Shown piece by piece: positions 9,007-16,865 of a stretch of DNA of 21,809 bases (positions are counted from its first letter, which is position 1; every line of letters starts with the position of its first letter). Both the position numbers and the translations under genes were made by a program. The notes beneath the pieces were generated by a model. It was not told the origin of the DNA. It searched no databases and saw nothing but the letters and a program-made list of their open reading frames with translations. Where the stretch lies: NCBI GenBank assembly GCA_002478685.1, contig DLPY01000031.1:1-21809 (forward strand), read 5' to 3'. Source of the stretch: Flavobacteriaceae bacterium UBA7446. GTDB lineage: Bacteria; Bacteroidota; Bacteroidia; Flavobacteriales; Flavobacteriaceae.

Positions 9007-10040
9007 AACGCCTTCCAGCCTTGGGCTTTTAACGGAATAACTTCATTCCCACGGGTAACTAAGCAAACCCCGTCTGCATTTGGAGTCATATGTCCAATAA
9101 CGCTAAGGTTTGGATTGCCTTTAATCTTGTCGTAGTCGTCTTGTTTTATGGTGAAAAGCAATTCATAATCTTCACCACCACTTAAGGCAATAGTAGTACT
9201 ATCGATGTTAAATTCCTCACATACCGAAATAAGCTGAGGATCTAACGGAATTTTTTCTTCGTATAACCTACAACCCACATCACTTTGGGTACACAAATGC
9301 AACACTTCAGAGGAGAGTCCATCACTAATATCAATCATAGACGTAGGCACTACATCCAAATTTTCAAGAAGATTAACGATATCTTTCCGAGCCTCAGGTT
9401 TGAGTTGGCGTTCTACCAAATAGTTGTATGGGTCTAAATCGGGTTGATGATTGGGATTGGCTTTAAAAACCTCATTTTCGCGCGCCAATACCTGTAAGCC
9501 CATATAAGCAGCGCCCAAATCACCCGAAACTACCAAAAGCTCACTTTCGGCAGCACCGCTACGCTTTACTGCTCCTGTTTTGGGTGCCACACCCACCGCC
9601 GTAACCGAAAGTTGTAGCCCTTTTTTGGAAGATGTGGTATCACCACCCACTAAGTCTAGGCAATAGGTTTTGCACGCCAAATGCACCCCTGCATACAATT
9701 CCTCCAATGCCTCTAGCGTAAATCGGTTGGAAACAGCCAACGAGACCAACACTTGTGTTGCTTGTGCATTCATGGCATAAATATCTGACAGGTTCACCAC
9801 CACCGCTTTATACCCCAAATGCTTTAGTGGCATATAACCCAAATCAAAGTGAACACCCTCGACTAACATATCCGTACTAACGACAGTTTCACCACTGTGG
9901 TTTAAAACCGCAGCATCATCGCCGATGCTGAGTTTTGTAGAAGGCATAGTTACTTTTGCTGCTTTTGTAAGATGCTCTATTAAGGCGAATTCGCCCAACG
10001 ATTCCAGCGTGGTTTTGGAAGGTTTTTGGTCTTCAATCAT
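9003..10040 (-). CDS. thiL: Thiamine-monophosphate kinase
   Basis: This 345-residue enzyme phosphorylates thiamine monophosphate with ATP to make thiamine diphosphate, the last step of the cofactor pathway. It belongs to the PurM/ThiL (AIRS) fold. Visible motifs are GDDAAV (residues 40-45) with the Mg-binding D41/D42, STDMLVEGVHF (55-65), NLSDIYAMNA (83-92), VGGDTTSS in the middle, and ISDGLSSE plus SGGEDYELLF in the C-terminal half. Length is normal. No other thiamine gene is nearby, and I see no THI-box in the short upstream region. The 3' end overlaps pepP by four bases: the two TAA codons share a TTAA palindrome. Translation starts at ATG 10040. Confidence 0.95.
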   Translation of the reverse strand: MIEDQKPSKTTLESLGEFALIEHLTKAAKVTMPSTKLSIGDDAAVLNHSGETVVSTDMLVEGVHFDLGYMPLKHLGYKAVVVNLSDIYAMNAQATQVLVSLAVSNRFTLEALEELYAGVHLACKTYCLDLVGGDTTSSKKGLQLSVTAVGVAPKTGAVKRSGAAESELLVVSGDLGAAYMGLQVLARENEVFKANPNHQPDLDPYNYLVERQLKPEARKDIVNLLENLDVVPTSMIDISDGLSSEVLHLCTQSDVGCRLYEEKIPLDPQLISVCEEFNIDSTTIALSGGEDYELLFTIKQDDYDKIKGNPNLSVIGHMTPNADGVCLVTRGNEVIPLKAQGWKAF

Positions 10041-10044
10041 GGCG

Positions 10045-10052
10045 CAAACTTA
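10045..10052 (-). promoter_or_regulatory. -7 element of the thiL promoter
   Basis: TAAGTTTG on the minus strand matches TAnnTTTG exactly and ends four bases (CGCC) before the thiL ATG. A -33 TTG is not seen at the expected distance. Transcription would begin at or within a few bases of the start codon, so a leaderless mRNA is predicted. Confidence 0.5.
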
Positions 10053-10107
10053 GCGTATTTTGTTGTGATGTGTAATTTCACTATTTGTAAACCCTATCGC
10101 ATTACTA

Positions 10108-10136
10108 TTGTATCCTCGTGAAATGTGGTATATTTG
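10108..10136 (+). promoter_or_regulatory. Promoter of the suf operon
   Basis: TTG (10108-10110), an 18-nt spacer and TATATTTG (10129-10136) form an exact Bacteroidetes housekeeping promoter. Transcription should start near 10141-10144, giving a leader of about 20-23 nt before the sufA ATG at 10164. The element covers the upstream GTG at 10125, which rules that codon out as a start. Confidence 0.75.
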
Positions 10137-10158
10137 TCCATTGGAATTGATCCAAATA
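10131..10158 (+). repeat. Inverted repeat over the predicted suf transcription start
   Basis: TATTTG (10131-10136) and CAAATA (10153-10158) are perfect inverted copies separated by 16 nt. Nested inside is TTGGA-N5-TCCAA (10141-10155). The dyad begins within the -7 element and runs into the leader, the usual place for a repressor operator. It does not match the IscR or Fur consensus as I know them. A weak RNA hairpin in the leader is the alternative reading. Confidence 0.4.
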
Positions 10159-10163
10159 AGGCT

Positions 10164-10493
10164 ATGATTAAAGTTTCTCTAGAGGCTCGAGACCAGGTAG
10201 TGCAGATGATGCAACAGGACGGCGTTGACACGCAGTCGCATTTTGTGCGCGTGGGTGTCAAAAGTGGCGGATGCTCAGGCTTGTCTTATGAGCTCACATT
10301 TGACACAACGCTAAGTGATAACGATAAAGTTTTTGAGGACAACGACGTGCGCATTGTAGTTGATAAAAAAAGCTTTTTGTATCTTGTAGGAACTACACTC
10401 GAATATTCGGGAGGATTAAACGGCAAAGGATTTGTATTTAACAATCCAAATGCCAACAGAACGTGTGGGTGCGGCGAAAGTTTTTCGCTTTAA
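10164..10493 (+). CDS. sufA: HesB/IscA-family A-type Fe-S carrier
   Basis: This 109-residue A-type carrier receives Fe-S clusters from the SufBCD scaffold and passes them to client apoproteins. The three ligand cysteines are at the family positions: C37 in SGGCSGLSY, and C101 and C103 in the C-terminal CGCGESF. The start is ATG at 10164 (MIKVSLEARDQ). A GTG at 10125 would add 13 residues but lies inside the promoter. It is the first gene of the suf operon, with sufB beginning 10 bp after its stop. The Bacteroidetes proteins are often annotated only as HesB/IscA, so the sufA name rests on context. Confidence 0.93.
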   Translation: MIKVSLEARDQVVQMMQQDGVDTQSHFVRVGVKSGGCSGLSYELTFDTTLSDNDKVFEDNDVRIVVDKKSFLYLVGTTLEYSGGLNGKGFVFNNPNANRTCGCGESFSL

Positions 10494-10502
10494 AAAATTG
10501 TT

Positions 10503-11948
10503 ATGGCATACACAGAAGAAGAATTAAAAAAAGAACTCGAAACCAAAGAGTACGAATACGGTTTTTACACCGATATTGAGTCGGATACGTTTCCTGTGGG
10601 GTTAAACGAAGACGTGATTCGTGCTATCTCAGCACGTAAAAACGAGCCGCAATGGATGCTCAAATGGCGGTTAGAAGCCTATGAAAAGTTCCTGCAAATG
10701 GAAGAGCCCGACTGGGCAAACGTAAACTATCCCAAACCCAATTTGCAAGAAATAGCCTATTATTCTGCACCTAAAGCGAAAGCGAAATACGACAGCTTAG
10801 ACGATGTAGATCCAGAACTTTTACAAACCTTTGAAAAACTAGGCATTTCACTTGAAGAACAAAAGCGTTTGGCGGGCGTAGCGGTAGATATTGTGATGGA
10901 TTCTGTATCTGTAGCCACAACATTTAAAGATACGTTAGCTGAAAAAGGGATTATTTTCTGCTCCATCTCTGAAGCCATTCAGGAACATCCCGAATTGGTT
11001 CAAAAATATATTGGTTCAGTAATTCCACGAACCGATAATTATTATGCTGCGCTCAATTCTGCTGTTTTCTCCGATGGTTCATTTTGCTACATCCCCAAAG
11101 GAGTGCATTGTCCAATGGAGCTTTCTACCTATTTCCGCATCAATCAAGCGGGTACAGGGCAGTTTGAACGCACCCTTGTAATCGCAGACGAAGGAAGTTA
11201 TGTGAGTTATTTGGAAGGATGTACAGCGCCTGCCCGAGACGAAAATCAGTTACACGCAGCAGTGGTAGAACTCATTGCGCTAGACGATGCTGAAATCAAA
11301 TATTCTACCGTGCAGAATTGGTTCCCAGGAGATAAAGACGGTAATGGTGGTGTATTTAATTTTGTTACCAAACGTGGTATTTGTCACGAGCGTTCTAAAA
11401 TTTCATGGACGCAAGTCGAAACGGGCTCAGCAGTGACATGGAAATATCCGTCATGTATTTTGAAAGGTAACGATAGCATTGGTGAGTTTTATTCCATCGC
11501 ACTAACCAATAATTATCAGCAAGCGGATACAGGCACTAAAATGATTCATTTGGGCAAACGCACCAAAAGCACCATTATTTCCAAAGGGATATCTGCTGGA
11601 CACTCCCAAAACAGCTACCGCGGATTGGTAAAAGTTGGGGCAAATGCCAAAAATTCACGGAATTTTTCCCAGTGTGATTCGCTTCTTATGGGAAATAAAT
11701 GTGGAGCGCATACCTTCCCGTACATTGAAGCTAAAAGTAAAACCGCCAAAATAGAACACGAAGCCACCACAAGTAAAATTGGCGAAGACCAGATTTTTTA
11801 TTGTAACCAACGTGGCATTGACACCGAAAAAGCCATCGCCCTTATTGTAAATGGTTTTAGCAAAGAAGTCTTAAATAAACTGCCAATGGAGTTTGCTGTG
11901 GAAGCGCAAAAATTATTAGAAATTTCACTTGAGGGCTCTGTTGGATAA
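10503..11948 (+). CDS. sufB: Fe-S cluster assembly scaffold subunit SufB
   Basis: This 481-residue subunit of the SufBC2D scaffold accepts persulfide sulfur from SufE and is where the nascent cluster forms. The beta-helix core and C-terminal signature are clear: NFSQCDSLLMGNKCGAHTFP, then HEATTSKIGEDQIFYCNQRGI. By counting from the C-terminus, C391 corresponds to E. coli SufB C405, the residue needed for cluster assembly; C400 and C434 follow. Length is as expected for the family. It lies between sufA and the small lipoprotein gene, which starts 10 bp after the sufB stop. Cytosolic. Confidence 0.97.
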   Translation: MAYTEEELKKELETKEYEYGFYTDIESDTFPVGLNEDVIRAISARKNEPQWMLKWRLEAYEKFLQMEEPDWANVNYPKPNLQEIAYYSAPKAKAKYDSLDDVDPELLQTFEKLGISLEEQKRLAGVAVDIVMDSVSVATTFKDTLAEKGIIFCSISEAIQEHPELVQKYIGSVIPRTDNYYAALNSAVFSDGSFCYIPKGVHCPMELSTYFRINQAGTGQFERTLVIADEGSYVSYLEGCTAPARDENQLHAAVVELIALDDAEIKYSTVQNWFPGDKDGNGGVFNFVTKRGICHERSKISWTQVETGSAVTWKYPSCILKGNDSIGEFYSIALTNNYQQADTGTKMIHLGKRTKSTIISKGISAGHSQNSYRGLVKVGANAKNSRNFSQCDSLLMGNKCGAHTFPYIEAKSKTAKIEHEATTSKIGEDQIFYCNQRGIDTEKAIALIVNGFSKEVLNKLPMEFAVEAQKLLEISLEGSVG

Positions 11949-11958
11949 ATCCTAAATT

Positions 11959-12312
11959 ATGAGAACATTACATTTCGTTTTATTTATTACTTTTGTAACT
12001 GCCTGTGCGCAACCGTCCAAAAAGACTGATACAAATCCACAGTTTTACGGTGAATTTTTATACTTGGCGGATGCTGCTGTGCTAAACACAGGAACGGAAA
12101 TTTATGGCGTCATTATAGATGAAAAAATGCATGAGTTGCACGACTTATGTAGCCCCCTAAAGCGTGATAAATACGATATGATTCCCGTTTATGTTAAAGG
12201 AAAAGTAGAAAATAAATATCCTGGCGAAGAAGGTTGGGACAAACGCATTAAAATAACATCCATAGATTCACTTGTAAATCCTACCGATAATTCCATTCTC
12301 AAACCCAATTAA
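11959..12312 (+). CDS. Small lipoprotein, NlpE C-terminal (OB-fold)-like, inside the suf operon
   Basis: This 117-residue protein begins with a lipoprotein signal peptide: a short hydrophobic core and a lipobox V13-T14-A15-C16. Residues after C16 (AQPSKK) lack the acidic run that directs Bacteroidetes lipoproteins to the cell surface, so a periplasm-facing location is more likely. The mature part, GEFLYLADAAVLNTGTEIYG, then IPVYVKGKV and IKITSIDSL, resembles the C-terminal OB-fold domain of NlpE-type lipoproteins, whose pattern is ADAAxFxxCxTGxxYPV...V.GxI. This is recognition by eye and not a search. The NlpE N-terminal domain and its CxxC motif are absent; the only other cysteine is C64. 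It sits tightly between sufB (10 bp) and sufC (3 bp), so it is co-transcribed with the cytosolic Suf machinery. Its role is unknown. Confidence 0.75.
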   Translation: MRTLHFVLFITFVTACAQPSKKTDTNPQFYGEFLYLADAAVLNTGTEIYGVIIDEKMHELHDLCSPLKRDKYDMIPVYVKGKVENKYPGEEGWDKRIKITSIDSLVNPTDNSILKPN

Positions 12313-12315
12313 CTT

Positions 12316-13062
12316 ATGCTAAGCATAGACAATTTACATGCCGGTTGCGAAGGCAAAACCATCCTTCAGGGGATTAACTTAGACGTAAAGCCTGGTGAAG
12401 TACACGCCATTATGGGACCAAACGGTTCGGGTAAAAGTACACTTTCAACAGTGATCGCCGGACATGAAGAATACGATATTTCACAAGGAAGTATTTTGTT
12501 TGACGGTGAAGATATTGCCGAACTTAGCGCAGACGAACGTGCGCACAAAGGCATCTTTTTGTCTTTTCAATATCCTGTAGAAATTCCAGGTGTATCGGTT
12601 ACCAATTTTATCAAAACAGCTATCAATCAAACCCAAAAAGCGAAAGGGCTTGATGAAATGCCTGCTAACGAAATGCTAAAAAAAATCCGTGAAAAAGCGG
12701 CACTTTTAGAAATCGATTCGCGTTTTTTGTCACGCTCGCTAAACGAAGGGTTTTCGGGTGGTGAAAAAAAACGAAACGAAATTTTTCAAATGGCAATGCT
12801 CGAACCCAAACTTGCCATTTTAGACGAGACCGATTCGGGGCTTGATATCGATGCGCTCCGCATCGTAGCAAATGGGGTAAACAAACTAAAAGGCAAAGAC
12901 AACGCCATTGTGGTTATTACCCACTATCAGCGTTTGCTGGATTATATTGTTCCTGACTTTGTTCATGTATTGCACGAGGGCAGAATTGTAAAGTCGGGGA
13001 CTAAGGAATTGGCTTTAGAGCTTGAAGAAAAAGGCTACGACTGGATAAAGCAAGGTGCATAA
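12316..13062 (+). CDS. sufC: Fe-S cluster assembly ATPase SufC
   Basis: This 248-residue ABC-type ATPase drives the conformational changes of the SufBC2D scaffold during cluster assembly. It is soluble and does not transport. The Walker A motif is GPNGSGKST at residues 34-42. The ABC signature is FSGGEKKRNE, the SufC variant, followed by Walker B LAILDETDSGLD and the H-loop ITHYQR. Start is ATG at 12316, 3 bp after the lipoprotein stop. The stop overlaps the sufD start in a TAATG, indicating translational coupling. Confidence 0.97.
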   Translation: MLSIDNLHAGCEGKTILQGINLDVKPGEVHAIMGPNGSGKSTLSTVIAGHEEYDISQGSILFDGEDIAELSADERAHKGIFLSFQYPVEIPGVSVTNFIKTAINQTQKAKGLDEMPANEMLKKIREKAALLEIDSRFLSRSLNEGFSGGEKKRNEIFQMAMLEPKLAILDETDSGLDIDALRIVANGVNKLKGKDNAIVVITHYQRLLDYIVPDFVHVLHEGRIVKSGTKELALELEEKGYDWIKQGA

Positions 13063-14378
13063 TGGATTTAAAAGAAACCTTATTGTCTTCCTATTTGGCG
13101 TTTGACGCTCAAGATGGTCCGCAGCACAAACTGCAAGATCAGCGTGCCGCTGCCATTGATGTGTTTGAACAACAAGGGTTTCCAACCAAAAAACAAGAGG
13201 ATTGGAAATATACTTCGTTACGAAATCTTACGAAAAGTCAGTTTTCAGTGTTTCCTAAAGAGGAGGCAAACCTAAAACTTGAAGATGTCAAGGAATACAT
13301 TTTACAAGACGTAGATACCTATAAAATTGTATTTATGGACGGTGTTTACAACGCTTATTTGTCTGAAACAACCCATGATGGCGCAGACATTTGTTTGCTT
13401 TCTGCCGCCCTAAGCAAACGCAAATATGCGCCTATAATCAAAAAATACTTTAATCAAATTGCGGAAAAAGAAGATTCGCTAACAGCACTTAATACAGCTT
13501 TTACCAAAGAAGGCGCGTACATTTATGTCCCTGAAGGAAAAGTGGTAGAAAAACCAGTCCAAATTATTCATTTTGCTACTGACAAAAATCCGAATTTGCT
13601 ACTTCAACCACGAAACTTAATTGTGCTAGAAAAAAATGCTGAAATACAAATTGTGGAGCGTCATCAAAGTTTAATTTCTGGTGCTACATTCACTAACGTA
13701 GTTACCGAAATTTTTACGGAAAAAAATGCCCAGTTGGATTACTACAAAATTCAAAACGACCACACTGAAGCATCGCTTATAGACAGCACCTACATTTCGC
13801 AACAAAAACACAGCCATGCTAAAGTGCATACGTTTTCTTTTGGTGGAAAGCTTACACGAAACAACCTGAATTTCTACCACAAAGCTCCCGAAATCAATTC
13901 CACAATGAAAGGTATAACCCTTATTGAAGGAAAGCAGTTTGTAGACCATCATACACTTGTTCACCACGCTCACCTAAACAGTGAAAGTCATCAGGACTAC
14001 AAAGGCATTTTTGCCGAAAATGCCACTGGTGTTTTCAATGGAAAAATCGTTGTTGAAAAAGAAGCGCAAAAGACCAATGCCTTTCAACAAAACAACAATA
14101 TTTTGTTGGACGATAAGGCAAGCATTAACACCAAACCGCAACTTGAAATTTTTGCCGATGATGTAAAATGTAGCCATGGTTGTACGATTGGTCAATTGGA
14201 TGAAAACGCGCTATTCTATTTGCAAACACGCGGTATTCCCAAAAAAGAGGCACGTGGATTATTGACTTATGCCTTTGCCAATAATGTGCTGCAAAGTGTC
14301 CAAATTGACTCTGTAAAAAAACGCATTAACAAATTGATTGCTAACAAATTGGGCGTAAATATTGGATTTGATGTTTGA
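13062..14378 (+). CDS. sufD: Fe-S cluster assembly scaffold subunit SufD
   Basis: This 438-residue paralogue of SufB completes the SufBC2D scaffold and is linked to iron acquisition in E. coli. The C-terminal signature DDVKCSHGCTIGQLDENALFYLQTRGI is present in pieces that match the family; H372 is the counterpart of E. coli SufD H360 by distance from the C-terminus. The N-terminal third carries the usual EDWKYTSLRNL motif. ATG at 13062 overlaps the sufC stop by one base, and its own stop lies 8 bp inside sufS. Confidence 0.96.
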   Translation: MDLKETLLSSYLAFDAQDGPQHKLQDQRAAAIDVFEQQGFPTKKQEDWKYTSLRNLTKSQFSVFPKEEANLKLEDVKEYILQDVDTYKIVFMDGVYNAYLSETTHDGADICLLSAALSKRKYAPIIKKYFNQIAEKEDSLTALNTAFTKEGAYIYVPEGKVVEKPVQIIHFATDKNPNLLLQPRNLIVLEKNAEIQIVERHQSLISGATFTNVVTEIFTEKNAQLDYYKIQNDHTEASLIDSTYISQQKHSHAKVHTFSFGGKLTRNNLNFYHKAPEINSTMKGITLIEGKQFVDHHTLVHHAHLNSESHQDYKGIFAENATGVFNGKIVVEKEAQKTNAFQQNNNILLDDKASINTKPQLEIFADDVKCSHGCTIGQLDENALFYLQTRGIPKKEARGLLTYAFANNVLQSVQIDSVKKRINKLIANKLGVNIGFDV

Positions 14379-15597
14379 GACTTCGCTTGATTTAGCGCAA
14401 ATTCGAAACGACTTTCCCATTTTGCACCGTGAGGTAAATGGTCAACCGCTTGTATATTTGGACAATGCTGCGACATCACAAACCCCACTGCCCGTAATCA
14501 ACGCCATAAGCGATTATTATAAACATACCAACGCCAATATCCACAGAGGGGTACATGCGCTTAGCCAAGAGGCAACAGATCAATTTGAAGCGGCAAGACA
14601 AAAAATTCAGCAGCATTTTAATGCCAAACATGCGCATGAAATTATCCTAACCTCTGGTACTACTCATGCCATTAATTTGGTGGCACATGGATTTGCGTCA
14701 TTACTTGTTAAAGGAGATGAACTCATTGTATCTGCTCTTGAGCATCACGCCAATATTGTACCCTGGCAAATGCTTTGTGAGCGCACGGGGGCAACGCTAA
14801 AGGTAATTCCCATGACAGATGCGGGAATTTTAGATATTGACGCTTTTGACCAACTTGTAAACAAGCAAACTAAAGTAGTTTTTGTAAATCACGTGTCTAA
14901 CGCACTTGGCATTATCAACCCCATAGAACACATTATTGAAAAAACACACTCGGTGGGAGCTGCTGTGCTTATAGATGGCGCACAAGCTACACCTCATTTG
15001 ATTCCCGATGTACAAGCTCTAAATGTGGACTTTTATACTACCTCCGCGCATAAAATTTGCGGTCCAACAGGAATTGGTATGCTCTATGGAAAAGAAGAGT
15101 GGTTGCGTAAACTTCCACCTTATCAAGGTGGTGGTGAAATGATAGAACAAGTAACTTTTGACAAAACAACCTATGCCAATTTGCCTCATAAGTTTGAAGC
15201 GGGCACTCCAAACATTGCAGGTGGTGTAGGTTTTGGTGCAGCTATAGATTATATGAACAGCATTGGCTTTGACGCCATTGCAGCCCATGAAAATGATTTA
15301 CTTCAACATGCCACAGAAAAGCTAAAGCAAATTCATGGCTTGCGTATTTATGGCGATGTACCAAATAAGGTTGCAGTAATTTCATTTAATATTGACGGAC
15401 TGCATCCTTACGACATTGGCACATTGTTAGACAAAATGGGGATTGCTGTAAGAACAGGACACCATTGTTGTCAACCAATTATGGATTTTTACCAAATTCC
15501 AGGAACGGTGCGGGCATCGTTTGCCTTTTACAATAACCTCGAAGAAGTAGAACGATTTGTAACTGGCGTTGAAAAAGCCGTTGCCATGTTGCGCTAA
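14371..15597 (+). CDS. sufS: Cysteine desulfurase SufS (class II)
   Basis: This 408-residue PLP enzyme takes sulfur from cysteine and holds it as a persulfide for SufE. The PLP lysine is K228 in TTSAHKICGPTGIGMLYG. The persulfide cysteine is C366 in RTGHHCC, and the H125 region (SALEHHANIVPW) stacks on the cofactor. The RTGHHCxQP motif and short active-site loop identify it as group II SufS and not IscS. I chose ATG at 14371, which overlaps sufD by 8 bp; a TTG nine bases upstream is the only alternative. The 16-bp gap to sufE contains a possible internal promoter. Confidence 0.96.
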   Translation: MFETSLDLAQIRNDFPILHREVNGQPLVYLDNAATSQTPLPVINAISDYYKHTNANIHRGVHALSQEATDQFEAARQKIQQHFNAKHAHEIILTSGTTHAINLVAHGFASLLVKGDELIVSALEHHANIVPWQMLCERTGATLKVIPMTDAGILDIDAFDQLVNKQTKVVFVNHVSNALGIINPIEHIIEKTHSVGAAVLIDGAQATPHLIPDVQALNVDFYTTSAHKICGPTGIGMLYGKEEWLRKLPPYQGGGEMIEQVTFDKTTYANLPHKFEAGTPNIAGGVGFGAAIDYMNSIGFDAIAAHENDLLQHATEKLKQIHGLRIYGDVPNKVAVISFNIDGLHPYDIGTLLDKMGIAVRTGHHCCQPIMDFYQIPGTVRASFAFYNNLEEVERFVTGVEKAVAMLR

Positions 15598-15609
15598 TCC
15601 GTATCTTTA
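15581..15609 (+). promoter_or_regulatory. Possible internal promoter before sufE
   Basis: TTG (15581-15583), an 18-nt spacer and TATCTTTA (15602-15609, one mismatch from TAnnTTTG) end four bases before the sufE ATG. If active, it would give a leaderless transcript of sufE and the three genes after it. It is also possible that the match is chance in an AT-rich gap. Confidence 0.35.
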
Positions 15610-15613
15610 ACCT

Positions 15614-16039
15614 ATGAGTATAGCAGCACAGCAAGCGGAAATTGTAGCAGAATTTGCCCTATTTGACGATTGGATGCAACGCTACGAATACATGATTGAA
15701 CTTGGGAAATCACTGCCGTTGATTGCGCCCAAGTACAAAACTGACGACCACATTATCAAAGGATGCCAAAGTAAAGTTTGGGTACACGCCGAACTTGAGA
15801 AAAACAACATCGTTTTTACTGCTGATAGCGATGCTATTATTACGAAGGGGATTATTGCAATTCTCATTCGTGTTTTTTCAAATCAACACCCTAAAGATAT
15901 TTTGGCAGCCGATACGACTTTTATTGACAAAATTGGGCTTAAAGAGCATCTTTCGCCAACTCGGGCTAATGGGTTGGTTTCAATGATTAAGCAACTAAAA
16001 ATGTACGCCATAGCGTACCAAACACAACTCACATCATGA
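15614..16039 (+). CDS. sufE: Cysteine desulfurase sulfur acceptor SufE
   Basis: This 141-residue protein stimulates SufS and shuttles its persulfide to SufB. The acceptor cysteine is C51 in IIKGCQSKVWV, the family motif. Length and the APKYKTDDHIIKGC context are typical. ATG at 15614. Its TGA overlaps the ATG of the DUF59 gene as ATGA, so the two are translationally coupled. Confidence 0.96.
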   Translation: MSIAAQQAEIVAEFALFDDWMQRYEYMIELGKSLPLIAPKYKTDDHIIKGCQSKVWVHAELEKNNIVFTADSDAIITKGIIAILIRVFSNQHPKDILAADTTFIDKIGLKEHLSPTRANGLVSMIKQLKMYAIAYQTQLTS

Positions 16040-16350
16040 TGGATACTACTGCACTTGGAGAAAAAATCGTAAAGGTTTTGAAAACCATTTATGACCCTGA
16101 AATTCCTGTAGATATTTACGAATTGGGACTTATTTATGATGTGTTCGTTAATGAAGACAACGACGTAAAAATATTGATGACGCTAACCACACCCAATTGC
16201 CCTGTTGCAGAAAGTCTTCCGCAAGAAGTAAAAGAGAAAGTACGCTCGTTAGACGAGGTCAAAGAAGTGGAGTTGGAACTTACATTCGACCCACCGTGGA
16301 CGCGTGATTTGATTAGCGATGAAGCCAAGCTTGAACTCGGATTTTTATAA
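16036..16350 (+). CDS. DUF59/MIP18-family Fe-S maturation protein (SufT-like)
   Basis: This 104-residue protein is a stand-alone DUF59 domain. The motif DPEIPVDIYELGLIYDV is at 20-36 and TTPNCPVAE at 51-59, with the conserved cysteine C55. Family members act in late Fe-S cluster maturation or target delivery (SufT in Gram-positives, CIA2/FAM96 in eukaryotes, PaaD in phenylacetate degradation). Placement directly behind sufE, with an ATGA overlap, supports the SufT-type role. Two ATG codons lie in tandem (16036 and 16039), so either may be used. The next gene begins with a TAATG overlap. Confidence 0.9.
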   Translation: MMDTTALGEKIVKVLKTIYDPEIPVDIYELGLIYDVFVNEDNDVKILMTLTTPNCPVAESLPQEVKEKVRSLDEVKEVELELTFDPPWTRDLISDEAKLELGFL

Positions 16351-16862
16351 TGGCAAAAGAAATTGTCAATCGTGTGGCAAATAGCGCCCTTCAAGTAATT
16401 GACTTGGAAGAGTTATACCCTAGAGGGCCGCGTACACTACTTTCCATTACTGTTTTTTTAGATGAGGGCGCAGTATTGCGTGAACAATCGTTCAGAGATC
16501 GTTTGAAAAATCATAATTGGACAACCTATGAAGATCATTTTGTGGCGGTGTATTGCCCAGAGGATGTGCTGGTGCCACAATGGGCTACGCTACTTTTGGT
16601 GCGTTATTTGCAACCTATAGCCAAATCAGCTGTAGTGGGCACCATTGACGATTTGGAACGCTATCTTTTTGTTGAAAAGTTAGCTGTTTTTGATACCACG
16701 CCATACCAAAATGGACTAGTCATGATAAAGGGCTGTACCAATAAGCCCGTTCCACAGCAAGCCATGGGCATACTGGCGGCAAAATTAATTCCTGTGGTAC
16801 GAAAATTGTCTTACGGCGAAGCCTGTTCTTCAGTACCTTTGTATTCGAAATCAAAAAAGTAG
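16350..16862 (+). CDS. DUF2480-family protein of unknown function, suf-linked
   Basis: This 170-residue soluble protein is recognised as the Bacteroidetes-restricted DUF2480 family, whose function is not established. It has no signal peptide or membrane segment. Three cysteines are spaced through the protein: C69 (VAVYCPEDVLVPQWA), C129 (IKGCTNKPVP) and C159 (GEACSSVPLY). All sit in motif-like stretches near prolines or glycines, which would suit metal or cluster binding, but this is inference. Its ATG overlaps the DUF59 stop by one base (TAATG), and the DUF3078 gene follows after 3 bp. Firm placement inside the suf operon suggests a role in Fe-S assembly, delivery or a client pathway. Confidence 0.85.
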   Translation: MAKEIVNRVANSALQVIDLEELYPRGPRTLLSITVFLDEGAVLREQSFRDRLKNHNWTTYEDHFVAVYCPEDVLVPQWATLLLVRYLQPIAKSAVVGTIDDLERYLFVEKLAVFDTTPYQNGLVMIKGCTNKPVPQQAMGILAAKLIPVVRKLSYGEACSSVPLYSKSKK

Positions 16863-16865
16863 TCC

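Noticed and set aside
9017..9030. AGCC-TTG-GGCT followed by TTTT just past the pepP stop, considered as an intrinsic terminator.
   Set aside because: A 4-bp stem with four T residues is too weak, and it lies within the thiL coding sequence.
10075..10124. ATTTCAC (10075-10081) and GTGAAAT (10118-10124), a 7-bp inverted pair flanking the suf -33 element about four helical turns apart.
   Set aside because: One such 7-mer pair is expected by chance in an AT-rich region of this size, and neither half extends further.
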